Origin: Monosporascus cannonballus
Lineage: Eukaryota > Ascomycota > Sordariomycetes > Xylariales
Direction of reading: 5' to 3'
Assembly (NCBI GenBank): GCA_004154925.1
Contig: QJNS01000535.1
Span: forward strand, 1 to 17,666
DNA: 17,666 nucleotides
Shown here: positions 9,801-17,666 of the stretch, piece after piece
Position numbering within the stretch: position 1 is the first letter of the stretch
Layout of the letters: every line of letters starts with the position of its first letter
The notes under the pieces: model-generated
What the model saw: only the letters and a program-made list of their open reading frames with translations
Database searches by the model: none
What the model was told of the DNA's origin: nothing
Made by a program: the position numbers and the translations under genes

Positions 9801-12820
<3,020 letters not shown>

Positions 12821-14290
12821 GACTCCTCTTTTTATCGTTTGGGACTCATGGTGCTTTCTCCTCTTGCCGTCGGTGTTGGTGCAAGCGCAAAGTGTATATA
12901 GGCACATGAATAATGTTTTCGTGACCCTGCGCCTGCAGCGATTCAAGAGACTTAGTACTATCGAACCGAGCTGGCCGTTCCATCTCTTGGTTCCGCGGGT
13001 GTCCGACCTCCTAGTGGTTAGTGGTGGAGGCGGCGATAGAGAGGATACGGGGGAAGACAATACGAGCATCCGTTCCCGAATCCGTCCGCTCACTACGCAG
13101 CCAAACTCCGGCCAACTAAGACGGAAACTACAGGGCCCATCCCTTTCACGACAGGGATATTTATTCTTCTATACTCTCTAACAGACAGACATACCTCATA
13201 GCCGCGGGAACAGACTTGAGACAAATAAAGACCTCGACGCGACATTGATAGATAGGGTAGGCCAGACTACATGGGCGACCTCACTATATCTAAGCGTGAT
13301 ATGAAACCCTCATACACACGAATACGACGGACTAGACACATAGGCCGAGGGACACATTACTACCCGGTAAGGATGCCTTCACCAGCGATCAGCTCAGAGA
13401 GCTGCTGTGGTGGCGTTGCGAAGGCAATTTACGTAGCAAGGGAAATTAATACTCAAGCTAAGGTGAGGGCTGCGGAAGGGCGACACGATCCCCCGTCGTC
13501 TCGGAAAGTCATCGATGTATACTCGTGAACTGCGCCATCATCTAGTTCTAGCTGCTACTACCGAATCGTATGGCTAATCACTATCAGACGGGTCCTCAGA
13601 GGCTCTGCAGGGTTGCACACTTAAAAAAGTACTTTCCACCCATGTTCGTCTTCCCCAGCAGAGTCACGACGTGCAATATACAAGCTAAGCAAACGAGGCA
13701 TCCCGAGACACAGCAATGGCGCCTTGTGGTGTGCGTTCGTATTCATGTTTTCGTGGCCATTTATACAGCGTTCCAAATATAGATAGATTTACAGATATAC
13801 CAGCAACGAGACGCCCAGGGCCCTCCATTCACTCTTGAGTCCGGGCCCCGTGACTAGGCGATTGCCTTATTCCTCCCCTTTCGTCGCTAGAATAACCGTG
13901 CTAAGAGGGTAAACGGATTTCAACGCAAACCATCATCCCAAGTGCCAGAGCCTCTAATTCTACAGGAGCTGCAACCCTCCTTGTGCATCCTAACGCCAGA
14001 TGTGTTTCTTCATCTCGTAATGTAAACCCCATTCATCTGCAGGCGGACAAGGCTCCCGTCTGACTCAAAACCTCTGGCGGCGATGTGTGTATAAGAAAAA
14101 GGGCTAAAATAAAATGTATACTGATAACGGGCGGAACCAAGAATGAGTATAATCCAACGAAGTGTGAGGATGAACGTTAGAACCCCCTACGCAGCAGGTC
14201 CGGGTTGCTTGTGAGATTCTCCTTTTTTTGGTTGTTTTCTGCTTCAAAGCCCATTTGGCAGATTGCGACTGGTTTCAGTTCCATGTATAA
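12821..14290. other. Convergent intergenic region between rsp5 and the AHC1-like gene
   Basis: About 1.5 kb between the stop codons of two converging genes, so it should hold both 3' UTRs. Open frames here (12807-13181, 13271-13528, 13570-13782) are unrecognised and have no credible start context or family match. An AATAAA at 13224-13229 could serve rsp5. No clear signal is seen for the minus-strand gene. No RNA gene is seen. Confidence 0.5.
13224..13229 (+). terminator. Possible poly(A) signal for rsp5
   Basis: AATAAA, 404 bp past the rsp5 stop. The distance is plausible for a fungal 3' UTR, but fungal signals are degenerate and a hexamer can occur by chance. Confidence 0.25.
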
Positions 14291-16261
14291 CTAGTGGGGG
14301 GCGCTGTCTGCGAATTTCTGAGCGCGTCTCCGCTTGCCGCTATTCTTAACAGGACTGACGAAGGTGACGTGTTTGCTATCATCCTTGCGGAGCCGCACAG
14401 TCGTTCCCGCGCCTGCGCCTGTCGAACCGTGATGGTGACGGCCCACAGCGTGGTCGCCGTCGATATCAATCTCCTCAACATCAGAGATGGACCGGGCGTC
14501 AAGCCTATCGTCGACCTCCGACTCCGATTCCGAATCGGCTACTGAGTCATCGTATTCGCCGTCGTCGCTGACCAGAGACGGCGCGTTATTGCTAACGGCG
14601 GTATTCGGGCTGAGATCCGCGTCCAAAATGTCGTCGTCCACGGGCGATTCCGTCTCGGTCCCCGGGACGCGGGGCGTCGGAGTAGGTACCGGGGTGGCGT
14701 AAAGAACTCGGGGGGAGGGTCCCTTACTGCTCTGAGGCCGGCTCTTTGCGATAGCAGAAGATGTCGTGGAGCTTGCTGGAACGCGCATCCTAGGAGCGAA
14801 CGTTGCACCCTGGCCACTTGTTTCATTGACAACAGGCGTCGCAGCGGCGTCTGCCTCTTCTGACTCCTCATCGGGCGAAGAGACGTCGGCAAGATCTATC
14901 TTCGTCTTCGCATCGCTAACCAGTTCGTCCAAATTGCCATTGAAGCCTCGAGTCTGAAGGAGCCTGGAGAGGTTGGGCGAATCCGCCGATGGCGTGAAGC
15001 TCTTCTGTGCCTTGTTGGCTGGGTGGAATCTCGAAGAATTTTTGACGCCCCTCGGAGTCAGAGGCACGTCGGGATTCTCTCTCCGACGATAAAGGTCCGT
15101 CAGCTGCTCTATGCGGCGAACCACCGAAAAGCAAGCTTCCGATTCGGACATAGCATTTTCACGCGCTAGAGGATGAACTAGTCCAGACGCAGGGACGCTT
15201 TGGACCGCTGGTTTCTGCTCAGCAGTGCTTCCGCGACTCTCGGCAGCCTCAATTGGGTGTCCGCAATGAATAGCTGCCTCTTCGTGGCTCTTAAAATCCC
15301 TCTTGTGCGCTATGCGACAGTGATTGATGAAGCCCTGTGTGCTAGAGAAGTTTTCCCTGTGGCAGTCGATGCAAACAAGCTTGACCGTCTGACCATCGCC
15401 TCGCTTCAAAATACAGGGCCCTGCCTGTCCCTTCGGTTGAGGATAGCCGCCAGTTAGGGAGTGAAGCTTTTGTCCCGCTGTTCCCCTAACAGGCCGGCCC
15501 CTCGTCTGCGAGGAACCTAGCTCGGCCAACCTATTCCTCATAGATCTACTCTCCATAGAAGTTCTCAACCGGGCAATTTCAGCGTGCGGTAGAGGCTCAG
15601 GATGGATGCCATCGAATTTGGGATCCGGAATCAGCCACTTGGCGTAGTGCCGCGCATATGGGCCATCAGTAACACCAAACGGCGGAGCCCACCGGGGAAC
15701 CGTCTCGCCCGGTTTTGGCCTCAGGGCCGGACCAGAGCCGTTGACAATGTTGAGCATTTGCTCGGGAGTTGGAACATTAACAGGATATGGAATTAGGTGG
15801 CATCGGCGCAGTTGCTCTAAGGCGACCTGACACTTCGCAAGTTCCTGGTTGATTAATCGCAACTCGTCATGCTTGAGCAAGATTTCGAGGCCAAGTTCAT
15901 TCTCAATGACCTCCCTGGCACGTTCCATGTCAGGTTGAGCTGGCGTAGGAAGCGGCACACTTTCCCCCTTCACCGACGACAGTGTCGCCTTTTTGTGCAA
16001 CCTGGCGTCGTCTTCTCTACCATCGTCAGAAGCATCACCGCAAATCCTCGGCCGCTTGGGTGCGGAAGGAATCGCAGCGGGTTGCGGCGCTATCGCGGCG
16101 CTGCTCTGCCTCCGTCGCTTCGGAGGCCTAGAAGTGGTGAGTGGAATCTCGGAGGATATCACAGTCTGGAGAGGTTTGCCAAGACCGAGCAGAGACTGTT
16201 CAACCTGCAATGTTTTTTCGCATCCCCTTGAATCTGAGCTCCAGAAGCGGAACATGGGCAT
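14291..16261 (-). CDS. AHC1-like C2H2 zinc-finger protein, probable ADA histone acetyltransferase subunit
   Basis: Uninterrupted 656-codon frame; Met3 (16255) is an alternative start. Residues 48-75 hold basic NLS-like clusters (PPKRRR, APKRPR). A helical segment follows at about 108-155, rich in charged heptads (ENELGLEILLKHDELRLINQ) and ending LRRCHLIPYP. A conserved-looking WAPPFGVTDGPYARHYAKWL block lies near 190-210. A single zinc finger is C297-x2-C300-x13-H314-x4-H319, followed by CGHPIE. The C-terminal half is low complexity and strongly acidic near 560-610 (DSESESEVDD, EEIDIDGD) with a basic end (GKRRRAQK). This order resembles fungal proteins annotated as ADA HAT complex component 1 (Ahc1), which bridges Gcn5-Ada modules in the nucleus; that assignment is from memory of the family and is moderate. 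Otherwise it is a nuclear, DNA- or chromatin-associated zinc-finger protein. It converges with rsp5; no intron is evident. Confidence 0.88.
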   Translation of the reverse strand: MPMFRFWSSDSRGCEKTLQVEQSLLGLGKPLQTVISSEIPLTTSRPPKRRRQSSAAIAPQPAAIPSAPKRPRICGDASDDGREDDARLHKKATLSSVKGESVPLPTPAQPDMERAREVIENELGLEILLKHDELRLINQELAKCQVALEQLRRCHLIPYPVNVPTPEQMLNIVNGSGPALRPKPGETVPRWAPPFGVTDGPYARHYAKWLIPDPKFDGIHPEPLPHAEIARLRTSMESRSMRNRLAELGSSQTRGRPVRGTAGQKLHSLTGGYPQPKGQAGPCILKRGDGQTVKLVCIDCHRENFSSTQGFINHCRIAHKRDFKSHEEAAIHCGHPIEAAESRGSTAEQKPAVQSVPASGLVHPLARENAMSESEACFSVVRRIEQLTDLYRRRENPDVPLTPRGVKNSSRFHPANKAQKSFTPSADSPNLSRLLQTRGFNGNLDELVSDAKTKIDLADVSSPDEESEEADAAATPVVNETSGQGATFAPRMRVPASSTTSSAIAKSRPQSSKGPSPRVLYATPVPTPTPRVPGTETESPVDDDILDADLSPNTAVSNNAPSLVSDDGEYDDSVADSESESEVDDRLDARSISDVEEIDIDGDHAVGRHHHGSTGAGAGTTVRLRKDDSKHVTFVSPVKNSGKRRRAQKFADSAPH

Positions 16262-17418
16262 ACCCGGCGAGGGAGGACGGAAATATCTGTTTTCCCTTCC
16301 CTTTTTCGCCTCTTGTTTTCTTCGCCGTATTTAAGTCCGGGTAATCAGGGCGCACAGACTGAGTGTTATGCGCAAGAAGTTGGGAAAGGGGGGGGAGAGT
16401 AATAGTGGGTGGAACGAAACAGGTGTGCGACGGCGGTAGCGACGATGGCAAGGCTGACGTAAATGCCTGGAGCTTTGGGGTGATGCCAAGATAAGTGGGG
16501 CACGTCCTGAGGCCAAAAAGGGTGAGAGCCGGGTGGGGCTGGGGGGATCGGCCAAGTCGGGAGATGTAACCTGAGACCTTGCGACCTCTCAGTCAGGGCA
16601 GGCTAACAATTCCAGTGCCCCAGAAAAAGTTGCGTCAAGCTGCGCTGGCCCAACTCGAACTCCAGGGAAGACGGTCGCGCTCGGAATCGTAGTGTATGCG
16701 ATACTGCTGGACTATGAAGCTCTTTGCTGATGGTTCGCGGTGCTCGGTGTTCGCTGCCGAGCCTTACGTTAAGAGCGATCGAGAATTGAGGGAATGGGGA
16801 GATGATGTGGCCAGACCAAACTCATAAAAGCCCAGGCTGAGTCAGTGCGTACGTGCCTCGGAATGAGCGTGCGGGCGGGCACAAGGGGGCGAAAAATACC
16901 CCAGGGAAGGGGGGCCGCAGTGGCAGGAGCTAGCACAAGCCTGAAATGAAATGAAATGCGACAACGCAATCTTGGTGTTGCCTTGCCCTCGCCTTCTCGT
17001 TCTTATGCCACCTTCTCCCTTCAATCTACGAGAGACACAGGAGGGCGGCCGACCGAAATGGCTCGGTTAACTCGACTGGAAAATGGTAATTACGTGTATA
17101 GATAAATAGATGAGTGCGATCGCAACCGAACTGCCTCTTTCTTTTCTTGTTTTGCGACCTGCGACAAACGCGTTTCTCTCGAGGGCAAATAATGCAAATT
17201 AATATATGTTATCGTAGAATGAAGAGAGATTCGGTACTAGACTGCGTGCGCGCGACTGTCTTTTGATTGATAGCGAGTCCCTTTGAAAAACAATAGGCAA
17301 GATTAAAAAGGCAGACGGCAAACTCAATAAAGGAATGCGCGAAAGTAGATATGTGTATTAAAGCGTAGGATGGGAAAGAGAGACAATGCGCATCTGGTTG
17401 CTTTCTTGACTCCGGTAT
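16262..17418. other. Upstream region of the AHC1-like gene
   Basis: About 1.2 kb with no supported gene. It should hold the promoter and leader of the minus-strand AHC1-like gene and the 3' UTR of the possible gene at the right edge. Short ORFs at 16331-16555 and 16769-16969 are compositionally biased and unrecognised. No RNA gene is seen. Confidence 0.45.
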
Positions 17419-17565
17419 TCAGATATCTTCTTCCTGTTGACGTGGGTTCAGGGAAGACGAGGAAGATGCAAAAGGAGAGGGATGTCCAGGTGCGACGAAC
17501 AGTTCCGTCGTAAGGTCCCTTGGGTTGCGTGTCGGTGTGGGTTGCTTGCTCGCTGACTGCCTCCG
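17419..17565 (-). CDS. Possible terminal exon of a gene running off the right edge
   Basis: On the minus strand a frame is open from 17589 down to a TGA at 17419-17421. It has no ATG, so a start-based ORF scan would miss it. Its residues look protein-like: RNPRDLTTELFVAPGHPSPF, then a serine run and an acidic end QQEEDI. An in-frame TGA at 17590-17592 closes the frame upstream. A CTCCCAG acceptor-like site ends at 17566, so the likely exon starts at 17565; another CAG ends at 17557. I do not recognise the family. A chance open frame of about 57 codons remains possible. If real, the gene is tandem to the AHC1-like gene and its 5' part lies outside the window. Confidence 0.35.
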   Translation of the reverse strand, partial: RRQSASKQPTPTRNPRDLTTELFVAPGHPSPFASSSSSLNPRQQEEDI

Positions 17566-17582
17566 CTGGGAGGGATCAGACG

Positions 17583-17644
17583 GATTGATTCATCGATTGA
17601 TTGATTGCCTTGGCTGGGGCACTTGGGATTCCGGGGGGGGGGGG
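17583..17644. repeat. ATTG short repeats and G12 homopolymer at window edge
   Basis: Several GATT units (17583-17607, including CGATTGATTGATTG) are followed by a run of twelve G at 17633-17644. On the minus strand this would be C-rich sequence upstream of the possible terminal exon, consistent with intron. Homopolymer length is prone to sequencing error. Confidence 0.6.
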
Positions 17645-17666
17645 TTAGAAATATTTGAATAAATAG

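Overview
The window looks like nuclear DNA of a filamentous ascomycete (Pezizomycotina, probably a Sordariomycete). The reasons are short introns of about 70-160 bp with GTRNGT-type donors and CTAAC/CTRAC branch sites, pyrimidine-rich leaders, loose gene spacing, and clear fungal orthologues. The species and the Sordariomycete placement are inference. The placement rests mainly on scattered TAGGTACCTA-type palindromic tracts.

Layout, left to right. Positions 1-5.4 kb are gene-poor. The only credible gene there is a small minus-strand gene (874-1200) for a secreted cysteine-rich protein made of two four-cysteine modules with identical spacing, separated by a Kex2-type KR site. The rest of that stretch shows only short unrecognised ORFs on both strands. 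Positions 5.4-7.0 kb hold pab2, a three-exon nuclear poly(A)-binding protein (coiled coil, one RRM, RGG tail). Its first coding intron is stop-free and a multiple of three. A 2.8 kb gene-free stretch (6996-9800) follows, with palindromic repeat tracts and the promoter of the next gene. Positions 9801-12820 hold a seven-exon NEDD4-family HECT ubiquitin ligase (RSP5/hulA/pub1 orthologue: C2, three WW, HECT), rebuilt here including three very short 5' exons. Its last intron splits the catalytic cysteine codon. A 1.5 kb convergent intergenic region follows. Positions 14291-16261 (minus) hold a 656-residue nuclear protein with one C2H2 finger, a basic N-terminus and an acidic tail, resembling fungal AHC1-like ADA histone acetyltransferase subunits. 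At the right edge (17419 to about 17565, minus) there may be the last exon of another gene that runs off the window.

The recognised genes are conserved housekeeping functions: nuclear RNA 3'-end and decay biology (pab2), ubiquitylation of membrane cargo (rsp5), and chromatin acetylation (AHC1-like). They are separate transcription units and nothing here indicates a shared pathway or gene cluster. The novelty candidates are the two-module secreted protein, the in-frame pab2 intron, and repeat and promoter architecture in the gene-free stretches. No tRNA, rRNA, CRISPR array or intact transposon was seen.
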